A stretch of DNA of 64,000 nt from Hexactinellida sp. DTS-2022 (Eukaryota; Porifera; Hexactinellida): positions 4,836,001 to 4,900,000 of the forward strand of contig JAPNXP010000002.1 of assembly GCA_028753945.1 (NCBI GenBank), read 5' to 3'. Under the pieces are notes generated by a model. The model searched no databases, was not told the DNA's origin, and was given only the letters and a program-made list of their open reading frames with translations. The position numbers and the translations under genes were made by a program. This document shows positions 1 through 11,880 of the stretch, in pieces (position 1 is the stretch's first letter; every line of letters starts with the position of its first letter).

Positions 1-211
1 CTTGAAAATGAATTCACTAGTTATCTACAGCAATTTTTCTCAAGAACAAAAACCTTTAATAATTCAAATGGATGGATAACATCTAAAATCGGATATTTCT
101 TACAAGAGCGGTAGGATTTTTGCCTCAAATTTATTCGAAAGAACCGACAAAGACTTTTTTGCAATTATGGTTTCAAGATTACATAAAAAATGGTCTAGCA
201 TCGTTCGTTAA

Positions 212-1437
212 GGATGCTTGCCGCCAAAAGTGTATTAGCCCTATGGGTAGTTTACGGTTATTTTGGATATTGAGCTGAAATTCTCCATTATTGCCTGTAA
301 TAGCCCAACTAAGCATATAATCATGACTTTTGAACTTTTTATGAGCAATTTTCAGAATTCCATCATATTACGTGGCGGATGGCTTCCTATCTCCGTAATA
401 CTAAATATTGTATAGGCGTAGAATATTATCATAAAAACTGTTAGAGCTCAAGTTCTCAAATTTGTGAGTATATACAGCACTACTATAGGAAGAAAATTGA
501 CCATTTTCAGACTGATCCATTCACAAATATTTATTTTGTATATAAATACCCTAAACATGCGGACATTAGTTCGAAAAGATCGATTTTTAGCCAATTTTTC
601 ATGGACATGTCACGCACTATAAGTTCGTTTTGTTCAATCAAGGTCAAATATATAGTAACAGTTATATACTAATATGTGCCAAATTTTTGGCGACTTTTGA
701 TATGTATTATATAAAATAAAATTGGTCAAAGGTCAGAAATCTCTGTTTTGAGTTATTAAGGGTCAAAGTTTTTCCGAATAAAACACTCTCTAACTAGGAT
801 ATTACAAGGTGTTTCATCCCTGTATGGAAGGAGTATGTTAGCTTTTATTCCCACGATAAGCTTTACATGTATTCAGTCATTGTTCGTAACTAAATTACTT
901 GATATATATCCGTTTATGCAAGTCCACTTTATTTTGGGACACCAGCTGGAAAAGCAATTTGATGTAATTGGCTGTGAGAATTGTTCGAAATTCAACAGAA
1001 AGTTCATTCCAGCAATGTTTTGAACTACTATGTACATGCACCATGTATATGTGTGGAATCTTTAAATTGAATTGCCGTATATCCCAGAATAATTAAAATG
1101 ATAGTCACCATAGAGATTCGAACCCATAACCTCAAGTATACATTCTCTATATGCTTTCCACCGTGCCGTTGATACATATTAGTAATATATGAACTGATAT
1201 TAGTATCAAAATGCACATAAATAACCATCAATGGTGATAAATGTGAGGAATGTTTACATAATCACCGATGTCATCAAAAATGACGTCACTAATAATGCAC
1301 TTTTAAGCAAAAATATTCTAGATTTTTGAAAATTTGCACTTCCAACAGATTTCCAGGTTATTTTTGCATGTTATTTCACAATAATCGACACTTAAATTTT
1401 TGAAGTTAAATACCGGATAATTTGGCGGCAAGCATCC
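212..1437. mobile_element. TTAA-flanked non-autonomous element, copy A
   Basis: The unit is bounded by TTAA on both sides (208-211 and 1438-1441). It has perfect 17-bp terminal inverted repeats, GGATGCTTGCCGCCAAA at 212-228 and its complement at 1421-1437. TTAA target duplication is typical of piggyBac and Kolobok elements, but no transposase is encoded inside, so the superfamily is inferred only. The right half (about 790-1437) is alignable by eye with 12650-13296, including a tRNA-like module at the same distance from the right end. Related ends occur at 53092 and 62240. Confidence 0.8.
1104..1175 (-). repeat. tRNA-like module (Pol III box A/B) inside copy A
   Basis: Read on the minus strand, the segment has an A-box-like stretch (GGCACGGTGGAAAGC) and a canonical B box (GGGTTCGAATCTC), spaced as in a tRNA of about 72 nt. 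No closed acceptor stem is evident, so this is a tRNA-derived relic or SINE head, not a working tRNA gene. It ends 262 bp from the element's right end, exactly as in the copy at 12961-13034. Confidence 0.55.
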
Positions 1438-1441
1438 TTAA

Positions 1442-2059
1442 CTTCCGTGTGGATCAATAACTGCTGGAAGAATATTCCCAATTATTAAATCCTGCATTTT
1501 CGATCTTGAAAATTGTGGTTTACGGATGCAAGTTATTTCAACAGACAAATTCCCTTTAAATATCGATGGGTGGACAAGAAGACTTCAGTCAAGTTCGAAC
1601 TTAATACCGAAATAAATACCGAACTTTAAGCAACTTATAGAGGTGTCTTAAGTATTATATTTGATTCTATTTTCACTAATTACTTCAATAACGTTGTACA
1701 AACTTACTTCTAGTGAACGTTTAATTTAGCTTGATTTATATTTGATATCTGCAATCTCGTGGGGTATCATTCTTCTTTGTACTAATAATTTGACATTAAT
1801 AGCCTCAAATGTTGCTCAAAAAGAAAATGAAGATTATATAAATTTCCTAGATCAATAACAAATAAACACTTGCCATAACTAAATTATACATTAGTTTTGG
1901 ATTTAGATAGGATAATGACCATTCTAATCAAATTTACCTTTATGATATATTTAAGTCGGGCTTAAAAGTGATCTTAAGTAAGATCGAATTAAATTTCGAT
2001 CTTAATTCTTTGTGAATAACTCTAAGTTTGGTCTTAAGAGCAGTATTCAAATCCATGTT
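1442..2059. other. No gene; Harbinger-like end motifs near 1950-2045
   Basis: No coding signal was recognised. From about 1950 to 2045 the sequence alternates AAGATC and GATCTTAA blocks followed by a 'TTATTCACAAAGAATTAAG'-type complement. This resembles the terminal repeats of Harbinger elements such as the one at 60111-62389. No matching second end was identified. Confidence 0.3.
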
Positions 2060-2468
2060 GTCATCCTGTAAAGATCAGCCGCTTTACTACAGTAAGATGC
2101 TGCTCTTTCAGCACAAGTGAAAGTTTCTGCCATCTAGCTGCTGAAGCTGAGAAAAACGAATATTTTCTGAACAAAATCAAAATGTGCAATTGCTCCTGTG
2201 CAACAGTTCACAGCGGACCGACAAACTAAATTTAGAGAGTGTGCACAACACGGTACAAAATCTGCATGAGGACATACCTCACGAACTGCAGTCTGCATGC
2301 CATTATATATACCACTCATGTTTGCAGCGTTGTCGTAAGTTTGCCCTCGACAGTTTGCTATTTCGATTCCAAGGTCTTTCAGCTATTTCAAGACTGTTTC
2401 AGCTAAGCCACGCCCAGTATGACCTCTGTTATCAAGGAAAGTTAGAAATCTTTCAAGTGGGTAGCTAG
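2060..2468 (-). pseudogene. hAT transposase fragment (ZMYM1-like / DUF4371 type)
   Basis: Translating the minus strand from about 2468 gives a PLERFLTF block, one stop, then CRGQTYDNAANMSG, YNGMQTAVREVCPHADFVPC and CAHSLNLVCRSAVNCC. The DNAANMSG and CAHSLNL blocks are the conserved core of the domesticated hAT family that includes vertebrate ZMYM1 and DUF4371 proteins. The D of DNAANMSG is the second catalytic acidic residue of hAT transposases. Only about 130 residues remain, with no start codon, no zinc finger and no C-terminal dimerisation block. The fragment aligns by eye with the larger minus-strand hAT pseudogene at 44835-46998 (DNASNMSG, CFAHSLNLVGRSAVDCC), so both belong to one family. 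The length and the internal stop show it is dead. Confidence 0.75.
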
Positions 2469-3050
2469 TTAGTACTAACTATATTGGCACTAAGATCGCA
2501 TTGAAAACAACCCAATTTTCCTGGAAATGAAAGTGAATAGAAAATTCTCAAATAATGTTAAATACAATGATTCGTCATTTAGTTCCATATTCACATACCT
2601 TGCTGTAACTTGGAAACTATATGAGCTAGAGAGTCAAACTTGTTTTGAATATATAGCTGATAGAATAATCTAGTGGATTTGAACATAAAATTTAGGCGTT
2701 CAGTAGCCTATTCCAGAAGGTCGGAGGCCTTAACTAAGATCGATCTTAAGTTAGATCTTAAGGCTTCGCGTCCCCTTCGATAGGCTGCACGACCCCTAAC
2801 AAAAAAATTCTGTTTAATATTGATTAATCTTATTCAACATATTAGATATATTATTGTAACAGAGAGCTTATCTCTAGCTATCCTACTTTTCCTATTTCAG
2901 CAATTATTGTGTAATTGGAACCAAAATGCTTCTATGAGAAAACAATATTGAAATCAAATCAGGTGATTTGTTACATCGTAGCTCTATTTGTTGAAATGCG
3001 TTGATTTGATGTCGATTTGAGCCTATACTAATTTAGTCCATATTAGTTTA
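2469..3050. other. No gene recognised
   Basis: AT-rich sequence with no convincing coding stretch. A short AAGATC/GATCTTAA inverted cluster lies at about 2720-2765, similar to the one at 1950-2045. This may be the opposite end of the same decayed Harbinger-like unit. Confidence 0.25.
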
Positions 3051-3055
3051 CATTG

Positions 3056-3772
3056 CTGGAAGCACATAAAAAGTCATCACAAAAAATTCTAGAAGATTCT
3101 AATGTATATTCTTGTCAGGAAAGTACAAAACGTCCCAAATTCCGTTGAAATTAGGACAAAAGGACACTAAACCACGTGGCACCGGTCATTTATAACGGGT
3201 CTAAATAACTTTGTTATATAATCATAATCCAGGTAAAGAAGTCTAAAATCTGCGTGTTAGTGTCCGGAAGTTAGAACTAAGCTCTAAAAAGATTGTATTT
3301 TTGCTCAAGTCATAAAATTGTGCCACATGACACATCCATATATGGTAACAAAATCATAGAATGTAAAATACAAGGTATTTAGTCCCAATTTGTTGCCCAG
3401 TGAATTTGTATTGATTAAATGACATCGTTACATGGTTAGAGCTAGTCGCAACGACTTCTCATTCGTGAGATAATTAATTGCTCCGTCATCAAAAGTGGCG
3501 CATCCATATGACCATATATCTTCAAATAAATTAAAATTTGCAGAAATATGAATTTTAGTATCTCAACTATTTAGAGTCATTCTAAAAGGTCTAAATCCAA
3601 ATTTGCTAAGCAATACGATTGAATTTGACGGACTTATTGCTCATAGTCCATTTTCTGCCCCCTGCTGGCCCTGCAAGTATTGGATTTACGACATTTTGAT
3701 CAATCTTGACAAGAATGTGCTTCAGAATCTTCTAGATTTTTTTTGATGACTTTTTATGTGCTTCCACTCTTG
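3056..3772. repeat. Foldback repeat
   Basis: The segment at about 3058-3100 (GGAAGCACATAAAAAGTCAT onward) is the reverse complement of about 3727-3770 (ATGACTTTTTATGTGCTTCC), with the pairing continuing through AGAATCTTCTAGA. The arms enclose about 630 bp. No transposase is present. Confidence 0.5.
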
Positions 3773-3850
3773 CTGATATAAAAATTGGAGTGTTCTGATT
3801 AACTTTGTAGTGACGTTCTATAGAAACTGGCGATATTTAACTTTGTTACT
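3550..3850 (+). repeat. Dispersed repeat, partner of 39640-39955
   Basis: Over about 300 bp this matches 39640-39955 in the same order and orientation. Shared landmarks are CAACT(A/G)TTTAGAGTCATTCTAA, GATTGAATTTGACG, TTGGATTTACGACATTTTGAT and TTGGAGTGTTCTGA. The two are divergent copies of a non-coding repeat whose boundaries are unclear. Confidence 0.6.
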
Positions 3851-4020
3851 CCTTAAATAGCATACCCTGCAGTTCTTTGTATTAAATATTTAGAACCTAT
3901 TAATTTGAAATCCAACAAGAGCACAATAATATATCAATATGCTAGAATCTTTGAAAAAAAATACTTGAGGATTTCGACAAAAGTGATGAAAAATACTTTC
4001 TATTTAAATCGATAGAAGCT
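3850..4020 (+). repeat. Partial copy of the TTAA-CCGTAGACTGCC element
   Basis: AGCATACCCTGCAGTTCTTT through AGAGCACAATAATATATCAA and 'GATTTCGACAAAAGTGATGA' matches the left part of the full-length copies at 48503-49193 and 54101-54792. The terminal repeat itself is missing, so this is a truncated copy. Confidence 0.6.
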
Positions 4021-4134
4021 AGAATCTAAAGCTACGAGACATGAGTCCACAAGGGATGTCCGGAATAGGCACTTTTGCAGTCATCTATTATATTTAATAG
4101 AGCTATATTAATAATTTATTTTTATTCTGTTTTG

Positions 4135-4290
4135 TTCGTTCAATTCAGTTCGTTCAGTTCGTTCAGTTCGTTCAGTTCGTTCAATTCGTTCAATTGCTTT
4201 CAGAAACCGTTGGCGTTCGTTCCGTTCGTTCACCGTGAATCCCTTAAAAGCCGTGCGTTCAGTTCGTTCTGTTCAAGTTCAATAAGTTCG
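4135..4290 (+). repeat. Microsatellite, 9-bp unit (CAGTTCGTT)n
   Basis: There are four to five direct copies of TTCAGTTCG/TTCAATTCG at 4140-4195. Degenerate copies of the same unit continue to about 4290. The open frame through this stretch is a serine/phenylalanine-rich artefact of the repeat. Confidence 0.8.
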
Positions 4291-4383
4291 TTCGTGAACC
4301 TTTCATTTCCTGATTAACCGCATTCCGAAAATATTTTCTAAGATGTTTTGAATTAAAATCCTAGTACCTTAGATGTTCCATTA

Positions 4384-4735
4384 ACTGAAAATCACTCCGG
4401 CAGTGTACGGTTAATAGTATAATTGTTGTAGCTATTATGGTTACTGCTCTCTAAAACAAGTTTCCCATTAACTTTGAGGTTAAACGCGATAACTTTCCGT
4501 CTCACTTAAACCTTTCTAGAGCAAACTTAGCTTTAACCGTAGACTGCCGGAGTGATTTTCAGGAAAATAGCATACCCTGTAGTTCTTTGTATTTAATGCT
4601 TAGAACCTATTAATTTGAAATTCCAACAAGAGCACAATAATATATCAACATGCTAGAATTTTTGAAAAACTTTACAAGAGGATTTCAACCAAAAGTGATG
4701 ACACATACTTTCTCTTTAACCGATTCTAATTTTTG
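4384..4735. repeat. Two truncated TTAA-CCGTAGACTGCC ends facing each other
   Basis: At 4389-4412 the end reads inward on the minus strand (CACTCCGGCAGTGTACGGTTAA). At 4532-4562 it reads on the plus strand (TTAACCGTAGACTGCCGGAG). About 120 bp lie between the two ends. The plus-strand copy continues to about 4735 and then loses homology. The arrangement suggests two head-to-head insertions or a rearranged copy. Confidence 0.6.
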
Positions 4736-4739
4736 AAAT

Positions 4740-5529
4740 CTTTATCAATTCTTTAAAATTAAGCTTTTAGTACTATATTCTTCTCTATGGGAGCTTAAAT
4801 ACAGAATTTCAAAAAAAATGAGTGCTTAGAAGCCTTATATTAGAGCGCTAGCATTCTTTAATAGCCTATACACTATGTCCTTATCGGTATCCCCTGCGGA
4901 AGAATCTTCGATTCCATGGCTAAATTGAACACGTTTATCTGGGAGCATTTCTATGTCCCAAATACCAAAAATAAATGCTGTCGTGGATACAATTGTAATA
5001 GTCGAAAACATTGATTTCTAAACAGCTTATAAGATTTTTTTAAAAATAGCTTTTGGAGCTTCATAGGAGGTAACATAGTTATATTAGTATGGATTCATAC
5101 TCTTATTTTATAGACATAGTTTTATTAGGCCTATCTGAACTACTTCAACTATGAGTAAATACTTACCAGATCGAAATTTTGATTACGCTTTTAGATACAT
5201 TTATTTTAGAATTATTTCGCGATTTTTCCTAATTATTGATGAATTATTGTCGAGAACAAACTATACTCATTCAGCCTGAGGTAAGTTTTGAGAAATTTAA
5301 AAATCGCCTCAGTTACGAGGGATATATATACGTATATTGGTAATGTTCAGTACAAATTTCAAACCTTTTGTGACTGAATTGTGATCCCTAAGATCAACCC
5401 CGTTTTGTCAGGTTGGTCAAATACAATATTCTGAGAAAGAAGCTTTCAAAGTTTATTTTTATGATTATTTCCTAAACTTTAGGGATTTTATCCAAATTAG
5501 TTTTCGGGTATTGGTTAATATTCATCATT
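4740..5529. other. No gene recognised
   Basis: AT-rich, with many stops in all frames. I see no terminal repeats, tandem array or protein motif that I can defend. Confidence 0.3.
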
Positions 5530-5960
5530 GATATTACTAGAAAGTTAGAGCTAAGCTCTACGTGTAGATTCTTTTTTAATTTCAATCTTTTGGTCACATC
5601 ACTGAAATAACACCACCATATATGGGCATGTGAATTTGTTGAATTGTTGCCATTTGGATAATGGTCTCATTTGTTCTTCCAATGATTTTGTAATGGGATA
5701 TTGATGTGATTAGATGGTTAGACCTAAGCACTAGCGTATATACTTTAGGAGATAGGAAATTTGCTGCGTCATCAAAAATGGGCACATTAAATGCCCATAT
5801 ATGGATCATTCTGAAAACGGTGCGTTTTAGGATCACGAAATGTATTATTGACGGATAGGAAGTCGTGTATTGCGAGTATTTTGAGACGTGAATTTTGATT
5901 CTAGCACCTCGAGTGTCTGAGAAAAAAAATGGTCAAGAAAACGTACCCTCGAATCAGATT
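5530..5960. repeat. Dispersed repeat, partner of 36718-37110
   Basis: It shares AGTTAGAGCTAAGCTCT, CCATATATGGGCATG, GCCCATATATGG, GGATAGGAAGTCGTGTATTG and a final TCTGAG block with 36718-37110, in the same order. A partial third copy is at about 3260-3510. The unit contains several short palindromes (CATATATG, AGAGCTAAGCTCT). Confidence 0.6.
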
Positions 5961-6388
5961 ATGGGCCATAAAGTTTCACATTTTCACTTTTTTAGAATTT
6001 TTTTTTATCAATTGTTGATTATCTTTGTCAGACAAAACATGGAAAAAGTTATGTTGACACCAATCTTTCGAATATTGGAGAATAAACTACGGGCATTCGA
6101 TGCAAACGGTGAAATCCAATCTACCGCTAAGCAAATAGGTCATATCTCTGAAAATAACAATGAAAAAGAGTCAAAACATGTGGAAATTATATATTTTGTA
6201 CGTCTCTACTGTTTGTAAAAAAAAAAAAATTCGGGATAATTTCTTTTTCAAAACATCATCGGCAAATTTTCATACAGGGGATACCGTTATAGATTAAGGT
6301 CTTAAGACCTTAAGAAGTATTAGCTTACTAGGACAAACGAGTAGATAGTTATAGATACTCACTAATGAGTTTATAGTAGCATCCAGCG
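5961..6388. other. No gene recognised
   Basis: An open frame of about 100 codons crosses here, but it runs through repeat-derived sequence similar to that following 37110 and matches no family I know. A GGTCTTAAGACC palindrome is at about 6297-6308. Confidence 0.3.
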
Positions 6389-7005
6389 TTAAATTGATGA
6401 ACTTCTTCCAAATTCTAAAGATTCCATTAAGAATGCAGCTTTATCACAGGTCAATTTATTGCAGACTAGACCGAAGCTTCCCTTAGCGATAGTTTCAGTG
6501 CAAAACTTCGCATTAGTAAAGTCGTATTCAGCCTGTGAACATAGCATCATCAGGTAACAGGAGAGTTCCTTACTGGAAACATTTTCTTGTTCAGCAACTG
6601 TCTCAAGATGTGCTAGTAGAGAGGACAATCGAATACGTAGGCCTTTAGTTGATAATTCGTTCAGAGGCTTACGGGTGGGTCTACTAATATCTACTTTCAA
6701 AACAGAGGTAGATTGACTAGAGCAAACACTCCCAATCACCATGTCTTCATATGAGTATTGAGAACAAGTACTCAATCTTGGATGCTTAGCAGCAGGTAAT
6801 GTGTAAAAGCATATCGCATTCCAAGTAGATATGTCGGCTCGCTTCAAGTATTCTCTTCTATCTTCTCTGAGACTCGAAAGTTTTCTCCGAACTGTATCAT
6901 GCGCAGTGTCTTCCAAACTATTCAGGACAATAAACTCGGACGCAATTGAGGTGATAGGTTTGTCCTTTCGAGCAGTGAAGAATGTGTATGCATCTTCGTT
7001 AAGTA
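6389..7005 (-). pseudogene. Unnamed repeat-borne coding fragment (KHPRLSTCSQ family)
   Basis: The minus strand is open from about 7005 to a stop at 6389-6391 (about 205 codons). No ATG starts it; the frame continues upstream of the TTG at 6916 as far as a TGA near 7007. Recognisable blocks are FYTLPAAKHPRLSTCSQYS, DISRPTRKPLNELSTKGLRI and LLAHLETVAEQENVSS, ending in CDKAAFLMESLEFGR. From memory these blocks recur in many predicted proteins of aphids and other invertebrates that are encoded in repeated DNA. I know no characterised function. The frame stops just after the LEFGR block, where related proteins continue for several hundred residues, so this is a truncated N-terminal piece. Similar context at 51850-52410 suggests both could come from one element family, but I cannot show that. 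Confidence 0.5.
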
Positions 7006-7035
7006 TTCATAATAGTGCTAATATTCTAAAACAAT

Positions 7036-7299
7036 TACCGTATTTATTCGAATAGTAGCCTCTATTCGAATAATCGCCTACCTCCAATAATCGCCCCCCT
7101 AAAGTAGCAAATAAAAATTTAATACTGCTACCCGGAGTAAACATTTATAGCTAATATAACTCACAATACGATTATCAACCGATTATCATAATTAAATTGT
7201 AATAAAATGTGATATTCTAGAAAATTGATCAAAATTATTGGTGGAAAAATGGAGTAAAAAACAATAATCGCCTAGGCTACTATTGGAGTAAATACGGTA
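7036..7299. mobile_element. MITE, TA-flanked, TACCGTATTTA family, copy 1
   Basis: The left end reads TACCGTATTTATTCGAATAG. The right end, complemented, reads TACCGTATTTACTCCAATAG. Both are followed by GGCGATTATT-type subterminal sequence, and TA is at both borders. Relatives sit at 25749-26010 and 52552-52807. The 264-bp unit has no coding capacity. TA duplication suggests a Tc1/mariner-pogo origin. Confidence 0.7.
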
Positions 7300-8266
7300 T
7301 TATGATTTTGTGAGAAATTTCGAAAAATATGGACTAAGTGAGATTTTTGATCAAAAAAAATATATCGTTGACACTTCCTGACACCGTAGTTTAAAGTGTA
7401 TTTTTTAGAGCAGAGAATAAGGTAATAGAAAAATGTAAAGTAAAGTTCCGCAAGTGAAGGCAAAATAAGTACTATTAATTTTTGTAAAGCGGTCTATCAT
7501 TTTTACCAGTTGTACAACCAAGCAGTTTTAGAATTATAATAATAAATTCCATTTCATCTTAGGTTTAACGAATGAATTAATTTATTATTAAGCAACAAAA
7601 GAGCTTTCTATTGATATACAAACTATGTATAGCAGATATTTTTTGACGTGAAGAATCTAAATAATTCAAAATTACATCATGGCTAAAATTTGAAACCATA
7701 GATACTGTTTTTGGAATGTCAATTATGACCTTTTTTGACCCGTGAGGGTTCAATGGAAACCTTATTTTAGAAATTCCAATTGCTTCCCTAGGTTAGTGAG
7801 GGTGCTGAATTCCAATATAACAACCTTATAAAGCCATCCAAGGTTCTGATTTTTTATCCTATTTCCACATATCGTGCCATTGTGCAGTTGTGTAGAAATC
7901 TCTGAATGTTACGTTCACCAAATCATTTAGTACAGGGTTTTTTAATCCCGATTTTGGAGTAGATTTGCACCAAGATATTCTGGAGTTAAACCACGATTCG
8001 GGTGGCCATGGTCCTGTGCAGTGTTGAGTTACACCAAGGCCGCGCTGAGTTACATCAAGGTCTCAACCTTAAAAAGATCTATTAATTTCCGACGTTATTA
8101 CAAATTATATTATCAAATTAGAAAACAATTAAACATCATACAAACTTAGAAGATAATTATGGCGAATAAAATCACAACACTAGAATCAACTAAGGTGTTT
8201 CTGGTCGAGCAGCCACTTCAAATCATATCATAAGAAAAGGCTCACCAGTTACCAACAACCGGAGTC
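7300..8266. other. No gene recognised
   Basis: No supported feature. From about 8000 to 8060 a short direct duplication (GAGTTACACCAAGG / GAGTTACATCAAGG) occurs. Confidence 0.3.
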
Positions 8267-10374
8267 GTGCTGAGGAGACTTTACCACTGTCTCAAGGGCA
8301 AAGGGCTCAACTTGTCTCAGAGATGCAATGAGGTCGCTGTTGAGGTGATAGAATTCTGGGGGTTCCTTACATCTCTGGGGCCTCTATTCGACATCGCTCA
8401 CTCAAACTGTGTTCAACTCATACGGATCCCGCAGGACCTGGAATTTCTGTTGATCAGCGTACCTGTAGGAAGATGGTGTTGGGGGATGAGGGTAAAACAT
8501 TCAGGCAGCAGGAAGAGAAACTCATGAAGCGTGTTAAGATGAATCATCCAGGCAACGAATGGAGGAAATGAGACAAACATCCTTTTCAGCTCTTTGTCCC
8601 ATCTTCCATTCAGATGACGCATCTGAGAACGAAAGACCGTGTACCTCCTCTGACGAGGCAATAGATACGATCAGCACTTACCACCGGATGCGTATTATGC
8701 GTGTATCAACTACAAGTGAGCCCACATCTCGCGAATTCGAACGTATCTATAGCCCGACTTCTGGCAAGCGTTGTGTCGTTGATGATCCGCTATTCAACGC
8801 TAGTCTGGATCGCACCAACACGACTTCCCGCCAACCAATGCATATCATCGCTCCGGCATTGTCCGCCGCAGGTGTTGACCTTACATCAATCACACTCTTC
8901 ACCAGCTCGTTGAATGAACCTCGCAAAGATTCAAGAAAGCGATCGGAGCCAGTATAAAGGAGACTTTCTGTCCGACAGTCCCTCTCATAGCTCACTTTGA
9001 TGGGAAGATGCTACCAGATTGGGAAGGTGGGAAAAGTGACAGAATTGCGGTAGTTGTTTCAGGTGAGGATGTGGAAAAGTTGTTGGGAATTCCCCGACTC
9101 CCAAATGCCTCTGGAGTTCACATGGGTCATAGAGTGGTCAATATTCCGCATGAGTGGACGGGTGTCGTTCCCCATCTCGCCGGTCTCTGCTTCGATACAA
9201 CGGCGAGCAACACAGGAATTCAGAGAGGGGCTACAACTGTAATCCAAGAGGCTTTCAATCGAAGGTTGCTTTACTTCGCCTGTCGGAATCATATGCTAGA
9301 AATACTAGCGGCAGCCGTGTTCGAAATGTTCTTCATCTACTCCGATCCAGAGATCTTACTTTTTAGAAGATTTAAGGATTTAGGTTTTTCATTGATCAAA
9401 ATGCCCCTCAATCTCTGAACAACGATGCGTCTGCAAGCGATAGCCGATAGTATTATCTCAGACTGTGAGCATTCCTGGCTAATTGAGCATCGGGGCGTGG
9501 TTATGGTCATGGAAATACTCCACTTACAGATGTTGGAACATCATCCCAGAGAGGACTATCTAGAGTTCATCTGGCTAGCCGTTTTTATGCTTGGAACCAG
9601 AGATATAAACTTCATTTCAGGCCACCTGACGCATACAACCAATCGCGTTGGATGGCGAAGGGCATATACTGTCTAAAAATATTCGCCTTCCGTCACCAGT
9701 TCAAGCTATCCACAGACGAGCTGCAGGGACTCCGTCGGATTGTACAATTCACAGTGACTATTTATATCCAATGTGGGTAACTGCATCAGTGAGTACGTTA
9801 GCACCGAGCAACGATCTGATAGTGCTACAATTGCTTGAGCGGTATACTCATGTTGATCCAACAATTTCAAAGGCGGCCATACATAAGATGCGCGGTTACC
9901 CCTGGTATTTAAGTGAGGATCTTGTGTGTCTCGCCCTATTTGATGATCACCTCCCGGTCACTTTGAAGAAAAAACTTGTAGCGCGATTCTCAAAACCAGC
10001 GAATGGTATTGATGTTCGTTGCCTGGATCAAATGAGCGTCCCGGAATTCCGCCGGTAGAGCTACCAGATTTGCAACGATTCGTTCGATGAACTTATTTGA
10101 GGCGCTCAGACTTCCACAAGACTTCTTATCAGTCAGTCCAGAGTTGTGGGAAAGTTCCGGAAAGTACCAACAATCCAAGCAAATTGTTCGACAAGTACGA
10201 GTCGTAAATCATTGTGCTGAACGTGCTGTTAAGCTTGCAACCGAGTTAAATTTGGCTCTTACAAAAGATGAAGAACAACGGCAATTGTTATTTCAGGTCA
10301 TCGAGTTCCATCAAATTATTTTGCCGACAACTGCATCTAAACATAATATTGTAGGTCTAATTAATAATAAATAA
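8267..10374 (+). pseudogene. Shattered hAT-like transposase (LFDIAH / FDTTASNTG family)
   Basis: Successive frames carry, in order, GPLFDIAHSNCVQLIRIPQD (about 8380-8440), HFDGKMLPDWEGGKSDR (about 8995), LAGLCFDTTASNTGIQRGAT then LLYFACRNHMLEI (9175-9305), and RWMAKGIYCLKIFAFRHQFK (about 9645-9705). They end with MRGYPWYLSEDLVCLALFDD (9888-9950). Their order and spacing match a large family of repeat-encoded invertebrate proteins that I recall from insects and cnidarians. A D in an NTG context followed by an ACR(N/H)H block resembles the central hAT catalytic region. At least four frameshifts separate the blocks, so the gene is dead. GC content is visibly higher than in the flanks, as expected for former coding DNA. 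Terminal repeats were not found. The hAT assignment is my inference. Confidence 0.65.
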
Positions 10375-11160
10375 GGAACCGTGTTATATCCAGGATTCGA
10401 ATTCAGAGGGGGCCATGTTGTTCGATTTAGCTACCACTCAAGTGGTTTAACATAGACAGTGATCAAATATATTTTCAGGGGAGGTAGGAAAATGAAACAA
10501 AGTTATGGATATAGTTGCATGAGGCTTCATTTAGGATAAATGTTAAAATTGTCCGATTATTGAACAAATCTTTATTTCTAAGGGCTCCTTGAGACGTCTG
10601 TCAACATCATCCGATTTCTCCAAAAATTCGAAATCAATCTTTTCTTAAAAAGCGCACGAATTGAAAGGGTATGAGTTCTAGGAATTCATAGAAAAAAGAT
10701 TTCCAAAAAAATTAAACACCCTAAGGTTCGGAATAGGGAGGGTGAACAATATTTTTATAAATTGTACTGTGGTAACATCATTGAGATAAGTGAATTCAAA
10801 TTTAATCATGATTAATTTTCAAAGTTAGGTGCTCCTCCAGCAGGGCAACCAGATGACTACTTTAAAAGAAGGACACGTTTAAAATTAAAGAGATCGCTAT
10901 TGAGAAACCCAGTATAGTAGAACATTTGAGAATAAAGGCTATTGTACAAGGACATGGGCTAGTATACTTAAATAATTCTGAGTATAGGAGAACAAATATG
11001 TAATTTAGACAGGTAGAGTAGTGGATTATTAGGCTGAACAGATTGTAAACAATTTTTTTAAAGTTACAAAAAGAGACAGTGTAAGCAAGTAGTTAGCATG
11101 ACTCCCACAGAACACTGTCGATCTAAAAATAGGTCATTTGGTCACCCTGATCATCAGGTA
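10375..11160. other. No gene recognised
   Basis: No coding stretch, terminal repeat or tandem array that I can support. Confidence 0.3.
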
Positions 11161-11319
11161 CTTTGACAAAACCCTCCACCCCCTTTGCCTACCCTCAAGA
11201 TCACCCCTGGCACCCCTAAAGAGCCTCCCTGCCCCCCTTCAAGAGTCCCATCGCCCCCCCGGGTTAGACACACGAGGGGGGGGGCTCGGGCCCCCCTGCC
11301 CCCCGGGAACGGCGCCTAT

Positions 11320-11880
11320 GCCCGTGTGGACTGTCCCCATAGGTATACTGTTTGTCAAGGTCGACTTTGGTTAACCCTAATTATGCATATTATTGTAATA
11401 TAGACATACACTTCAACTCGCAATACCGGGCAGCGGGATGGGAAGACTATCCACTTTGTATATTGACTGCAGTTATACACTTTGGTTTGACTCAAATAAG
11501 GCTTATTTCTCTAATATACCCTCACACTTCAACAGACCCTCACGGCCAGGGAGAGTGGGACACTGCCCCCTAGGTATTTGTTAGTCAGGGTTTTCTGTGA
11601 TTGAATTAATTATTCATATTTCTCTAAAATACACCCACACTTCAACAGGCCCTGACGGCAGGTGCCCGGGTGGACGGTCCCGTTTACTATACTGTTTGTC
11701 AGGGTCGACTTTGTTTGACTTTATTTATGTATATTTCTCTAAAATCGACCCACATTTCAGCATCCCTTTTCGTCCAATGGAAGAGGGAGGCTGCCCCCTA
11801 GATTTTTGTTAGACAGGGTTTTCTTAGTTTGACTTTAATTAGTCATATTTCTTTAATATACACACACACTACAACCATCC
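11320..11880 (+). repeat. Tandem repeat, about 113-bp unit, five degenerate copies
   Basis: Units begin near 11325, 11445, 11556, 11670 and 11786. Each runs GG(G)ACNNTCCCC...TGTTNGTCAGGGT...TTTGACT...CATATTTCTCTAANATAC..CACACTTCAAC. Units 3 and 5 (CTGCCCCCTAGGTATTTGTT) and units 2 and 4 look more alike, hinting at a higher-order dimer. A C-rich stretch at 11160-11320 precedes the array. Confidence 0.75.

Noticed and set aside
4075..4317. An 80-codon serine/phenylalanine-rich open frame
   Set aside because: It is produced by the 9-bp CAGTTCGTT microsatellite.
8413..9292. Minus-strand open frames opposite the shattered hAT-like gene
   Set aside because: They are shadows of the plus-strand coding blocks, which carry the conserved motifs.
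11138..11403. Proline-rich open frames on the plus strand
   Set aside because: They come from a C-rich tract before the 113-bp tandem repeat; no conserved block.
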